Shown here: positions 18,060 through 27,186 of the stretch, piece by piece
Position numbering within the stretch: position 1 is the first letter of the stretch
Layout: each line of letters opens with the position of its first letter
NCBI RefSeq assembly: GCF_000829455.1
Contig: NZ_JXAK01000042.1
Location: forward strand, 1 to 64,000
Source: Gordoniibacillus kamchatkensis
GTDB taxonomy: Bacteria > Bacillota > Bacilli > Paenibacillales > NBRC-103111
Reading direction: 5' to 3'
Length of the DNA stretch: 64,000 bases
The notes under the pieces: model-generated
Seen by the model: only the letters and a program-made list of their open reading frames with translations
Told to the model about the DNA's origin: nothing
Database searches by the model: none
Translations under genes and position numbers: made by a program

Positions 18060-18605
18060 ATGAAAATCGTTGCAATCGTAGGAAGCATCCGCAAAGATTC
18101 GCTTAACCGCAAACTCGCGGAACATGTGAAAAATCGTTATCAAGACAAGTTCGAAATGGAAATTTTGACGCTGAACGAGCTTCCGATGTACAACCAGGAC
18201 ATTGAGAACGATCCGCCGGAAGCGGTCAGAACGTTTAAAAACAAAGTAAAAGAAGCGGACGCGGTGCTCTGGGTAACGCCCGAATACAATGCGACGATTC
18301 CGGGCGTATTGGCAAATGCGATCGACTGGCTGTCTCGCGTGGACAAAGTCATGATCGGAAAGCCGTCGTGGATTATGGGCGCTTCGATGGGGCAGCTCGG
18401 CACGGTGAAGGCTCAGGCTGTTTTGCGCACGGTCCTGTTCGCGATGGGACTATCCTCTCCGCTTCTGCCGGGCAATGAAGTGTATGTCGGTGCCGCGCAT
18501 GAAAAATTCGACGCTTCGGGCCGCCTGATCCACGAACCGACGATTACATTTTTGGACGGAGTCGTGGACAACTTTATCGCATGGTATCGCAAGTACCACG
18601 GCTAA
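18060..18605 (+). CDS. NADPH-dependent FMN reductase
   Basis: A 181-aa flavodoxin-like quinone/azo/chromate reductase. The FMN phosphate loop is AIVGSIRKDSLNRKLAE (residues 4-20), followed by ELPMYNQDIE, the isoalloxazine-contacting TPEYNATIPGVLANAIDWLSR and the PSWIMGASMGQLG loop. ATG 18060 is chosen because TTGGAGGGC lies 11 bases before it; an in-frame upstream start falls within that ribosome site. The family reduces quinones, azo dyes or metals with NAD(P)H, and this member is probably protective. It has its own promoter and terminator. Confidence 0.88.
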   Translation: MKIVAIVGSIRKDSLNRKLAEHVKNRYQDKFEMEILTLNELPMYNQDIENDPPEAVRTFKNKVKEADAVLWVTPEYNATIPGVLANAIDWLSRVDKVMIGKPSWIMGASMGQLGTVKAQAVLRTVLFAMGLSSPLLPGNEVYVGAAHEKFDASGRLIHEPTITFLDGVVDNFIAWYRKYHG

Positions 18606-18636
18606 GCCGCGGCAAGCGGTGAAATCAAATAAACGC

Positions 18637-18683
18637 AAAAAAGCCGTACTTTCCGCATAGCGCGGAAAAGTACGGCTTTTTTT
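18637..18683 (+). terminator. Terminator after the FMN reductase
   Basis: AAAAAAGCCGTACTTT pairs with AAAGTACGGCTTTTTT across a CCGC/GCGG inner stem and ends in T's. The long A and T arms allow termination both ways. Confidence 0.9.
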
Positions 18684-18788
18684 GCTGTTGCCGAAGGGAA
18701 GGAAGCGGCTACGGTGCTGGTGCGGACCTTTGGCAAGCTGACTCGGCGTCAGCCGCAATCCGGAGGCGTTCCGAGCCGGTCCCCCACG

Positions 18789-19421
18789 TTACGCCCGCCG
18801 CCGGCGCAGCAGCGCCACGATAAGCGCCAGCGCGCCAAGAATGACGCCGACGATCGATAGCGCCAGCGGCAGCGTGGAGCCGGCCGTTCCGGCCGCGGCT
18901 GCAGCGGCGTTTTGCCCGGTGTCGTGACCGCCGTGCGCGTCGGCACCGGCCGGCTTGGCGGCTACTTTAGTGACGGACGCCGGTTTGTCCGAGCCTGCTG
19001 CGCCGACCCATTCTGCGACAGAGCCGTCCTTGTACGTCTGGTAAGCTTTCCATGTAATCGCGGTCGCCTTGTCGCTTACTTTCCCCTGCATGTTGAATTC
19101 GGCGAACTCCGTCGGCGAAAGCCCATCGCCCTGCGCCGTCCAGACGACGCTCGTAATGGCGCCCGTCGCGTCCTTGGTCGTCTGATACGTCCAGCCGGGC
19201 TTAGGCTCGAAGCGGCTGATCGTCACTTCGGCAGGGTTGAATCGAACCTCCACCTTGACGGTGCTGGAGTTTTGGCTTTCCGACGGCACCCGCACGGTAA
19301 ATTTTTCGTACGAGCCCTGCGTCGTTTGCTGCGGATATACGACGACGTGGGCGCTGGCCACCCCGGCCCACAGCAGCAAGCCGCACAAACATAGCGCGGT
19401 TAACCATCCTGTTTTTCTCAT
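18789..19421 (-). CDS. ycnI: YcnI-like copper-associated membrane protein
   Basis: A 210-aa exported protein. A signal peptide (residues about 1-25, ending VASA) is followed by mature HVVVYPQQTTQGSYEKFTVR, where the N-terminal His is the copper ligand expected of the YcnI/DUF1775 domain. The domain covers about residues 26-150, then comes a flexible part with AHGGHDTG and a C-terminal membrane anchor ending LLRRRRA. ATG 19421 follows AAGGAG. In many Bacillota ycnI is next to ycnJ (CopC-CopD); here that partner lies at 46.2 kb. Confidence 0.85.
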   Translation of the reverse strand: MRKTGWLTALCLCGLLLWAGVASAHVVVYPQQTTQGSYEKFTVRVPSESQNSSTVKVEVRFNPAEVTISRFEPKPGWTYQTTKDATGAITSVVWTAQGDGLSPTEFAEFNMQGKVSDKATAITWKAYQTYKDGSVAEWVGAAGSDKPASVTKVAAKPAGADAHGGHDTGQNAAAAAAGTAGSTLPLALSIVGVILGALALIVALLRRRRA

Positions 19422-19537
19422 CGACTTCAAGCTCCTTTTCCTGCAGGCGAAGCCGCACCGCAGGCGCGATGCTCCGCTCGATAGTTCCGTTACTCATCCT
19501 ACCCGAAAATAGGTGCCGGCAACATGGCTCGGCCGGG

Positions 19538-20212
19538 CTATTTTGTCCCGGAATGTTGTCCGAACTGTGTCCAGCCTTGGCGGATGGCGTAAGCGGTCAG
19601 CTGCACGCGGTTGTGCAGCCCGAGCTTGTCGAGAATGTTCTTCATATGATTTTTGACCGTGTTCTCGGAAATAAAGAGGCGCTCGGCGATTTCGCGGTTG
19701 CCGAGCCCGGCGGCGACAAGCGCGGCGAGCTCCTGCTCGCGGGGAGTGAGCGGCGCCCGCGGGCTGTCCGTCTCCGCCGCCTCGCCGGTTGTTTTGAACC
19801 GCTGGAACAGCTTGTCCGCCAGCTGCCTCGGCACTTCGGCGTTGTCGTCGAGAAGGGCGAGCAAGTAGGCCGACCATTCGTCCGGGTTCATATTTTTCAG
19901 CAAGTAGCCTTGGGCCCCGTATTGGATCGCAGTGAACAGATCGGCTACGGCGTCGGATACCGTCAGCATCACGACCCGGACGTGCGGGTAGCGCTGTTTC
20001 ACCAGACGGGTCGCCTCCAAGCCGTTCAGCTCCGGCATGTTCAGGTCCATCAGCACGACGTCGGGCTGCAGCTCGCCGCACAGGCGCACCGCTTCCGCAC
20101 CGCCCTCCGCTTCGCCGACGACGGAGAAGGCCGGTTCGGCGTCCAGCACGGTGCGTACCGCGCGCCGCGCGAGCGGGTGGTCGTCGGCGATGAGAATGCG
20201 ATACCTGTTCAT
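19538..20212 (-). CDS. NarL/LuxR-family response regulator
   Basis: A 224-aa regulator with an N-terminal receiver (phospho-acceptor Asp56 in VVLMDLNMP, acidic DD10-11, the conserved Lys in GYLLKNMNPDEW) and a C-terminal LuxR helix-turn-helix (LTPREQELAALVAAGLGNRE, NTVKNHMKNIL). The ATG overlaps the stop of the kinase gene upstream (ATGA), so the two are translated together. It resembles LiaR/VraR-like regulators, but nothing shows its targets. The downstream ycnI makes copper or cell-envelope stress a possible signal. Confidence 0.88.
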   Translation of the reverse strand: MNRYRILIADDHPLARRAVRTVLDAEPAFSVVGEAEGGAEAVRLCGELQPDVVLMDLNMPELNGLEATRLVKQRYPHVRVVMLTVSDAVADLFTAIQYGAQGYLLKNMNPDEWSAYLLALLDDNAEVPRQLADKLFQRFKTTGEAAETDSPRAPLTPREQELAALVAAGLGNREIAERLFISENTVKNHMKNILDKLGLHNRVQLTAYAIRQGWTQFGQHSGTK

Positions 20213-21149
20213 CTGCGTTCCCCCTTCCGGCTTTTGCGCAGCGTCAGCTTCGTGCCCGCGCCGTCCGCTTGCAGCGGCGCCAGCTCGAACGAGGCGCCGA
20301 GCTCCTGCGCGCGCTTGCGCATGAGCTCCAGCCCATAGCGATCCTTTGCCGCCGCAACGGGTGCTGGGTTGCCGCCGGCACCGTCATCCGCTCCGGCCCC
20401 TTCGCCGTCTGCTCTGGCTTCGCTGCCCGCCCTGACACTTCCGTCCGTTCCGGCCTCTCCAACTTTCCCGGCGCCGCTGACGCCGGCGAGCCCGATCCCG
20501 TCGTCCGCAATTTCCAGCTGCCACGCCGCCGGCGCCGCGCGGCGTGCAGCGAGAGCCGGGCCGCCGACGCATGCGAATGCTTGCGAATGTTCGTGAACGC
20601 CTCTTGCACGACGGCGAACAGCTGCAGCTCTTCATCGCGCCGCAACGCTCCGTCCGCCACCGCGATGTCTGTCTTCGCTTCAATGCCGCTGAGCGCGCTC
20701 CAGTCGCGCACCCAGGCGGCAAGACGAGCTGCGAAGCCGATCGGCTCGTCAGGCGGCGTGCGCAAGTTAAAGATCGCCTGCCTGACGTGCTGATCGGCGT
20801 CGGCCACGGCGGCGCGGGCATCCTCCAGCTTGCCTTGCTTCAGCATCACTTGGGCGAAAAACAGCGTCTGCGCGATCGTATCGTGAAGCTCGCGGGCAAG
20901 CCGCTCCCGGTCTTCGTACACGGCGCGCTTCGCTTCTTCCTCGGCGAGCAGGCGGTTAATATACTCGATGCGGCGGAACACCCAAGCGGCGAACATATAT
21001 GCCAGCAGCAAAGTGAGCAGCGTCATGTACAAGTTGCCGGTTTCCATGGACAAGTAATGCTCGAACCAATCGTGGCGGGCGTATTCGAAGCCGCCGATCA
21101 GCAGCGTCGGCAAGGCGACGGTAAGCAGCTTCAGCTGGCGCAAAGACAT
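20209..21149 (-). CDS. HisKA_3 sensor histidine kinase, frameshifted in the ATPase domain
   Basis: A compact membrane kinase of about 312 residues partnered with the regulator that follows. Two N-terminal membrane segments (about residues 8-25 and 40-58) have only a short outside loop. The dimerisation helix contains RERLARELHDTIAQTLFF with His89. The ATPase domain has the N-box QEAFTNIRKHS. Near 20530 one base is missing; in the other frame the sequence continues WQLEIADDGIGLAGVSG and GLELMRKRAQELGASFEL, ending at TGA 20209. About 55 Gly/Ala/Asp-rich residues separate the DDGIG box from the GLEL segment, an unusual insert. ATG 21149 is chosen by its GAGGTG site. Confidence 0.83.
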
Positions 21150-21396
21150 GGCGGTCACGCACCTCGGTCGTTTTTTTTCTGCGTCGGAAGCGGCGGCCGG
21201 GCCTATACCCGGCCGGCTCCGCTGCGGCAAGCGCGCTTGTCCGCAAGGACGGCGCAAGCCGCTTCCTCTCGGCCATTGTAGCATAAAACGCGGGTTCCGG
21301 TCTTCTCCCGAACCCCGCAAGTATGGTAAAGTAAAATAGTTGATTTTCCAGACATAACCGGACCGACCGGAACGGATCGGGGAGGGAGGAACCATT

Positions 21397-22437
21397 TTGT
21401 TCAAACAGCTGCTCGCTCGCCAAAAGCACTGGGCGGGCTATGCCGCCGTCGTGCTGCTTCTTCACATAGTCGGCCTCGGGCTTCTCATCCAGGTCGCCCG
21501 AACGCACCCAAGCTTGTGGGGGATCGGCGTTCTGGCCTATACGCTGGGGTTGCGGCACGCGTTCGACGTCGACCATATCGCCGCCATCGACAATACGGTA
21601 CGAAAGCTCGTGCAGCAAGGAAAAAGCGGTCACGGCATCGGCTTCTATTTCTCGCTCGGACATTCGACTGTCGTGTTTTTGCTCGCCGTCGCCATGGCGC
21701 TGTCCGTCAAATGGGTGGAAAAGGAGCTGCCGCAATTCCAAAGCATCGGCGGCATCGTCGGCGCTTCGGTGTCGGGAACGTTCCTGCTCGTGATCGGCGT
21801 GCTCAATTTGCTCATCCTGTTCAATCTGATCAAGCTGTTTCTCGAATACCGCCGCGGCCGCCATCCGGCTGACGAGTTCGAGAAGCTGCTCGACTCGCGC
21901 GGCTTTTTCGCCCGTCTGATCAAGCCGCTGTACCGGTTCATCCAGCGCAGCTGGCACGTGTACCCGCTCGGCTTTTTGTTCGGGCTCGGCTTCGATACTG
22001 CCAGCGAGATCGCTGTGCTCGCCATCTCGGCCGGCGCGGCTAAAGATGCGATCCCGTTTGCCGGCATCGTTTCGTTTCCGATATTGTTCGCCGCCGGGAT
22101 GAGCCTCATGGATACGGCCGACGGCATATTTATGACGACCGCGTACCGCTGGGCGTTCGCCACGCCGCTGCGCAAGCTTTACTACAACTTGACCGTAACT
22201 GCGCTTGCCGTCGTGGCCGCGCTGCTCATCGGACTGACCGAGCTGGCGCAAGTCGTTTCCGAGCAGTTCGGCATGGAAGGCCGCTTCTGGAGCTGGCTGC
22301 AAGACATCAGCTTCGATCTGCTCGGCTACATGCTGGTAGCCGCCTTTGTCCTGGCGTGGGCGATTTCCTACGGCGTATGGAAGTGGCTCCGCATCGAGGA
22401 GCGCAGCCATTCGCCGAAACCGAACGTGGAAGCTTGA
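21397..22437 (+). CDS. HoxN/NixA-family nickel/cobalt permease
   Basis: A 346-aa integral membrane transporter for Ni or Co ions. The signature HAFDVDH (residues 54-60, HX4DH) gives the metal-selecting helix II. The second family signature, LGFDTASEIAVL, is at about residue 203, and eight hydrophobic helices fit the family. The start is TTG 21397 behind GGGAGGGAGG. It is divergent from the kinase gene and ends at its own terminator. Nickel and cobalt cannot be separated from sequence alone. Confidence 0.9.
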   Translation: MFKQLLARQKHWAGYAAVVLLLHIVGLGLLIQVARTHPSLWGIGVLAYTLGLRHAFDVDHIAAIDNTVRKLVQQGKSGHGIGFYFSLGHSTVVFLLAVAMALSVKWVEKELPQFQSIGGIVGASVSGTFLLVIGVLNLLILFNLIKLFLEYRRGRHPADEFEKLLDSRGFFARLIKPLYRFIQRSWHVYPLGFLFGLGFDTASEIAVLAISAGAAKDAIPFAGIVSFPILFAAGMSLMDTADGIFMTTAYRWAFATPLRKLYYNLTVTALAVVAALLIGLTELAQVVSEQFGMEGRFWSWLQDISFDLLGYMLVAAFVLAWAISYGVWKWLRIEERSHSPKPNVEA

Positions 22438-22455
22438 TAGAACTGCCGCAACGTG

Positions 22456-22497
22456 AAAAACGGGTCCGCTGCCGTGGCTGGCAGCGGACCCGTTTTT
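22456..22497. terminator. Terminator between nickel permease and chemoreceptor
   Basis: AAAAACGGGTCCGCTGCC is complementary to GGCAGCGGACCCGTTTTT around GTGGCT. It sits between two convergent genes and can serve both. Confidence 0.9.
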
Positions 22498-22519
22498 GCC
22501 CTCGCATCGTGCGTCTGCG

Positions 22520-24219
22520 CTACACACGAAACGACTGAACGACTTTATGCAGCTCGTCCGCCAGTCCGTTCAGCGCAGCGGAGGAGGCGCCGATCTGATC
22601 GAGCGCCGCGAGCGAATGTTGCGTGGCGGCGAATACTTGCTCCGCATGCTCCGAGCTGAGCTGCGCGATATGCAGCAGCTCCTGCGACGATGCCAGCACC
22701 TGCTGCGAGCCGGCCGACATTTGCTGGACGGTGGCGGACACCGACTCGATCTGGCCCATGACGGCCTCGATCTGTTCGCGGATGCCGGCGAATGCGGCCC
22801 CGGCTTCGTGCGCTGCCCGCGCGCCTTCGCTCGCCTTGCCGGCGTTGCTTGTCATATCCCGAACAAGACGCTGCGTGTCGTCCCGGATTTCGACGATGAG
22901 ATCGGATACTTTCACGGCTGCGGCCGACGTTTGTTCGGCCAGCTTCTTCACTTCCGCCGCGACGACGCCGAATCCTTTGCCGTGCTCGCCGGCCCGCGCC
23001 GCCTCGATGGAAGCGTTCAAGGCGAGCAAATTGGTTTGCTGAGCGATAGTCGTAATGAGCTCGATGACGGAGTCGATCTCTTGCATTTTGTTTCCGAGCC
23101 GGGCGATGCCGGCAGCCGTCTCCTGCACGCCGGCCGACAGCCCTTCGATCGTTCCCACCGTGCGCGTAACGACAGCGACGCCGCTTTCCGCTTTGACCGC
23201 CGCTTCCGTCGATGCCGAGGACACCGCTTCGCTGCCGGAAGCGATTTGCTGAATGCCGGCCGTCATCTCTTCCATCGAACGCGTCGTCTCGTGAATGCTG
23301 CGCAGCTGTGTCCGGAATCCTTCCTGAATGCCTTGCATCGCTGCCGCCGTCGCCGATCCGGCGGTGCGGGCGTGCTCGGCTCCGCGGTTCATCGCCGAGG
23401 CGGAACCGGCCACGTGCTCGGACGACTGGCGAATTTCCCCGATCAGCCGCCGCAGGCGGCGACCATGTCGTTGACGGCGGCCCCCAGCTGGGATGCTTCG
23501 CCGCGCCCTTTGGCGGCAAGCGGTTCGACGAGCAAATCGCCTTCCGCCACGCGCCGCGCCGCATCGACCGCCTTGCGGATCGGGCCAACGATAAGCCGGG
23601 CCACGATGTAGCCGAGCGACAACGAGAGCAGCACGGCGGCGGCCGCGATCGCGATCAGGAACGAGACGGCCTGCTTCGCCGCCGCGCTGTTGTCGGCTTT
23701 CGTCTTCGCCGCCAGCGTGGTGTTCTGATCGGCCATGGCGCTCAAATCGTCGTTCAGCTGATTCAGAAACTTGCTGAACGTCCCGTACAGCGCAATGCCG
23801 TCCTGCTTGCGGCCATTCGTCAGCAAAAAGATGATTTTGGCCCGCTGTTCGTTGAATTTGTCCTTCTCCTCGCTCAGCTTCGTGAAGGCGCTTTCGGGGA
23901 GGAACGATTTCGCGTTCTCGAACAGCTGCTTGATCTGGACGTCGCGCTGCTCGATATCCCGCATCGTCGCTTCGTTCTGCGCCTTATCGTCCTGCACCAT
24001 CAGCAGGGCGATGTCGGCCTCGATCGCGATGTTGTGCACGCGCAGCGCGTTCAGGTCGCGAATCGGCACGAGCCGCCCGTCGTACAAGCCGTCGACACGC
24101 TCGTTCGCAGCCGTTAAATACCGGTAGCCGGTGAAACCGACGGCTCCGATGCAAAGCGACATGAAGGCGACGAGAATGAGCAGCTTTTGTTTGATCGTAG
24201 CATGGTGCAAAATGGCCAT
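22520..24219 (-). CDS. Methyl-accepting chemotaxis protein, frameshifted after HAMP
   Basis: A transmembrane chemoreceptor of about 566 residues. A first membrane segment (about residues 10-30) precedes a four-helix-bundle sensor domain (about 35-185), a second segment (about 190-212), a HAMP linker ([19 protein letters not shown]) and a long coiled-coil signalling domain whose tip reads [20 protein letters not shown]. Near 23445 the frame breaks after [11 protein letters not shown]; with one base added it continues [23 protein letters not shown] 24219 follows AAAGGGGA. The ligand is unknown; no flagellar or chemotaxis operon is nearby. Confidence 0.87.
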
Positions 24220-24730
24220 AACGGAAATCCCCTTTACGATTGGAATATTTGACCAGCGATCAATAAATGCGTGCAAAACGGGCGGGAACAGGCTGTCTCC
24301 TTGCATGGGTCGTCCGATATAAGTAAAATGTGAAAAGCGCGCGCCATTGCCGGTTTTCCGGCAACTGCGGATGGGACCCGCCCGCCGGGGTGCGGGCGAA
24401 CTGAACGGGATGCGGCGTGGTGCCAGCTTATGTATCGCGCGGCGCACTTCCTGTGAGCGGCCCGTTTGGTAGGGCCTGAGTATGTGCATCGAAAGTTGCA
24501 TCTATGAAATGACCCTATTATACAGCATGGCGGTGCGGGGGCGGAAGAGGTTTCTCTGCATAATTTGCGTTGCGCGTGGGAGCCGAAGTAAGCGGTTTCA
24601 GGAAACGAAGTAAACAGGGCAATGTTAAATTTCGATGAACGGTTTTTCGTAAAGGATTATTGCCGATGCTTGTCGAATAGTTGTAAGGCGCTACCGCAAA
24701 TTAATCTAAAGGGTGGAAAGTTGGTCCAGC
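24220..24730. other. Gene-free stretch before phnC
   Basis: About 510 bases without a convincing gene. It must contain the chemoreceptor promoter (minus) and a phnC promoter (plus). TTAAAT-N5-TGAACG-N5-TCGTAA (from about 24624) has the 11-base period of Pho boxes but a poor consensus. No stable hairpin or known riboswitch was seen. Confidence 0.4.
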
Positions 24731-25504
24731 ATGATCCAGTTTCAGAACGTTTCCAAAGTGTATCCGAACGGTACGATCGGATTGAAAAACATCAATTTGA
24801 CGATTAAGCCGGGCGAGTTCGTCGTCATCGTCGGCCTGTCGGGTGCGGGCAAATCGACGCTGCTCCGCTCCATCAACCGGCTGCACGAAATTACCGACGG
24901 CCACATCCTTATCGACGGCAAGTCGATTACTGCCGCGAAGGGCAAAGAGCTGCTGCGGATGCGTCGCGACATAGGCATGATTTTCCAAAGCTTCAATCTG
25001 GTCAAGCGCTCTTCCGTGCTCCGCAACGTATTGTCCGGCCGCGTCGGGTATCATTCCACTTTGCGCATGCTGCTCGGCATGTTTCCGCAGCACGACGTCG
25101 ATCTCGCCCTTAAGGCGCTGGAACGGGTCAATATCCGGGAGAAAGCGTTCTCGCGCGCCGACGAATTGTCCGGCGGTCAGCAGCAGCGCGTATCGATTGC
25201 CCGGGCGCTTGCGCAAGAGGCGAAAATCATTCTCGCCGACGAGCCGGTCGCCTCGCTCGATCCGCTCACGACCCGCCAGGTCATGGACGACCTGAAGCGC
25301 ATCAACCAGGAGCTAGGCATCACGACGATCGTGAACTTGCACTTTATCGACCTGGCCCGCGAATACGCCACCCGCATCATCGGCCTGCGCGCCGGCGAGC
25401 TCGTATATGACGGCCCTGTCGCCGAAGCGACGGACGAAGTGTTCGGCCAAATTTACGGCCGCGCGATCAAGCAGGACGAGCTGTTAGGAGGGGCAGGGCA
25501 TTGA
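24731..25504 (+). CDS. phnC: Phosphonate ABC transporter ATP-binding protein
   Basis: The ATPase of a PhnCDE-type importer for phosphonates, phosphate or phosphite (257 aa). Walker A is GLSGAGKST (residues 35-43), the Q-loop reads [20 protein letters not shown], the signature is LSGGQQQR (~residue 148) and Walker B is [12 protein letters not shown] with switch His in NLHFIDLA. The RNVLSGR and [16 protein letters not shown] stretches are typical of PhnC. ATG 24731 ([11 protein letters not shown]) fits family starts; GTG 24713 is an in-frame alternative. It overlaps phnE. The binding-protein gene is not next to it but 14 kb away. Confidence 0.9.
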   Translation: MIQFQNVSKVYPNGTIGLKNINLTIKPGEFVVIVGLSGAGKSTLLRSINRLHEITDGHILIDGKSITAAKGKELLRMRRDIGMIFQSFNLVKRSSVLRNVLSGRVGYHSTLRMLLGMFPQHDVDLALKALERVNIREKAFSRADELSGGQQQRVSIARALAQEAKIILADEPVASLDPLTTRQVMDDLKRINQELGITTIVNLHFIDLAREYATRIIGLRAGELVYDGPVAEATDEVFGQIYGRAIKQDELLGGAGH

Positions 25505-27078
25505 AATCGGCCACTGCGGCCGTACGGCCGCCCCGCACGAAGCTGTATGTCACCGTTCTGATCTTGCTCGCGTTCTTGATCGGAAGCGCCGTGCAGACGG
25601 ATGCGACCGTTCCCGAGCTTATCCGGGGCATTCCGGAGATCGCCCGGTTTATCGCCGAGATGTTTCCGCCGGACTGGGCGTTTTTTCAAAAAATTTGGAA
25701 GCCGATGGCCGAGACGCTGCAAATGTCGATTCTCGGCACGCTTATCGGCGCGCTGTTTGCGTATCCGCTCGCGCTGCTTGCGGCCCGCAACGTAACGAAG
25801 ACGCCGTGGCTGTCCGTACCGGCGCGGCTTATCATGAATTTGTGCCGCACGATTCCGGATTTGCTGTATGCGGCTCTGTTCGCCATCATCGTCGGCTTCG
25901 GGCCGACGGCCGGTACGCTGGCGCTCGTCTTTTTCACGTTCGGCATTTTGTCGAAGCTCGCTTACGAGTCGACGGAAGCGATCGACCCGGGTCCGCTCGA
26001 AGCGATGACGGCAGTCGGCGCGAACAAGCTGAAATGGATCCGCTTCGGCGTGCTGCCGCAAGTGGCGCCGACCTACTTGGCGCACCTGCTGTACACGTTC
26101 GAGATCAGCATCCGCGCTTCGTCGATACTCGGTCTCGTCGGCGCCGGCGGCATCGGCTTGCTGCTGAAAAACACGCTTGACCTGTTCCGCTACGATCAGG
26201 CGTGCAGCATCGTCATTTACACGCTCATCGTCGTCATTATCATCGAAACGGTCAGCACCCGTTTCCGTACTTATCTGCTAAAAGGCGGAAAAGGCCCGGC
26301 GTCGCCGGCGCGGAGCCGCATGTTTACTATTCTCGGCATTGCCGTAACGCTGGCGCTGCTCGTATGGTCGCTGCTCGGCCTCAAGCTGACCGGCTTTCAA
26401 CCGACGTGGTGGCAGTTTACGAAAGCGATGTTCAAAGGTCTTTTCCATCCGGACTGGGGCTACGTCTACTTGCCGGAAGGAGAAGATTTGCTGCGCAACT
26501 TGCTGCTGACGCTGTCCATCTCGTATTTGGGCAATATCGTTTCGGCTATTGTATGTTTGCCGTTCGCCTTCTGGGCAGCGGCGAACATGAGCCGTTCGCG
26601 CCTCGTATCCGGGAGCGGAAAGCTGGCTTTGAGCCTGGTTCGCACGATCCCCGAGGTCATTATGGCGATCATCTTCATCAAAGCGGTCGGTCCCGGCCCG
26701 TACGCCGGGGTACTTGCGCTCGGCCTGCATTCGGTCGGGATGCTCGGCAAGCTGTATGCCGAGGCGATCGAGAACATGGACATGGGGCCGGTGGAGGCGA
26801 TGACCGCCGTCGGCGCGAACCGCTGGAAAATACTCGCCTTCGCCGTCGTGCCGCAAGTCATTCCGGAGTTTCTCTCGTACGCGCTGTACCGCTTTGAGAT
26901 CAACCTGCGTTCCGCCACGCTGCTCGGCATGATCGGTGCCGGCGGCATCGGCACGCCGCTTATTTTCGCCATCAACGGGCGTTCGTGGCCGCGCGTCGGC
27001 ATCATACTGATCGGCATCGTCGTCACCGTCTCGCTGATCGACTACATCTCCGGCACTCTGCGCAAGAAGATCGTATAA
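25501..27078 (+). CDS. phnE: Phosphonate ABC permease, two PhnE domains in one chain
   Basis: A 525-aa protein made of two PhnE-type permeases in tandem. Half one (about residues 15-265) carries [20 protein letters not shown], and half two (about 280-525) carries [20 protein letters not shown]; both have the FEI(S/N)(I/L)R followed by GAGGIG. Most systems use a PhnE homodimer or two adjacent genes. Here the frame runs through without a stop. The joint [15 protein letters not shown] has GGAAAAGG and ATG 26320 behind it, so the halves could have been separate genes whose boundary was masked by an indel. The TTG start overlaps the phnC stop. Confidence 0.85.
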   Translation: MKSATAAVRPPRTKLYVTVLILLAFLIGSAVQTDATVPELIRGIPEIARFIAEMFPPDWAFFQKIWKPMAETLQMSILGTLIGALFAYPLALLAARNVTKTPWLSVPARLIMNLCRTIPDLLYAALFAIIVGFGPTAGTLALVFFTFGILSKLAYESTEAIDPGPLEAMTAVGANKLKWIRFGVLPQVAPTYLAHLLYTFEISIRASSILGLVGAGGIGLLLKNTLDLFRYDQACSIVIYTLIVVIIIETVSTRFRTYLLKGGKGPASPARSRMFTILGIAVTLALLVWSLLGLKLTGFQPTWWQFTKAMFKGLFHPDWGYVYLPEGEDLLRNLLLTLSISYLGNIVSAIVCLPFAFWAAANMSRSRLVSGSGKLALSLVRTIPEVIMAIIFIKAVGPGPYAGVLALGLHSVGMLGKLYAEAIENMDMGPVEAMTAVGANRWKILAFAVVPQVIPEFLSYALYRFEINLRSATLLGMIGAGGIGTPLIFAINGRSWPRVGIILIGIVVTVSLIDYISGTLRKKIV

Positions 27079-27089
27079 GCGCAGCCGGT

Positions 27090-27136
27090 AAAAGGGCCTT
27101 CCCGCCAGCAACACCGTTGGCAGGGGGGCCTTGTTT
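27090..27136 (+). terminator. Terminator after phnE
   Basis: AAGGGCCTTCCCGCCA pairs with TGGCAGGGGGGCCTT, with a small mismatch, followed by GTTTG. It is 12 bases past the phnE stop. Confidence 0.7.
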
Positions 27137-27186
27137 GTACGTCTTGCGGGAATCCGCGACATTTCGCCAGGGGAGAAGGCATTCGT

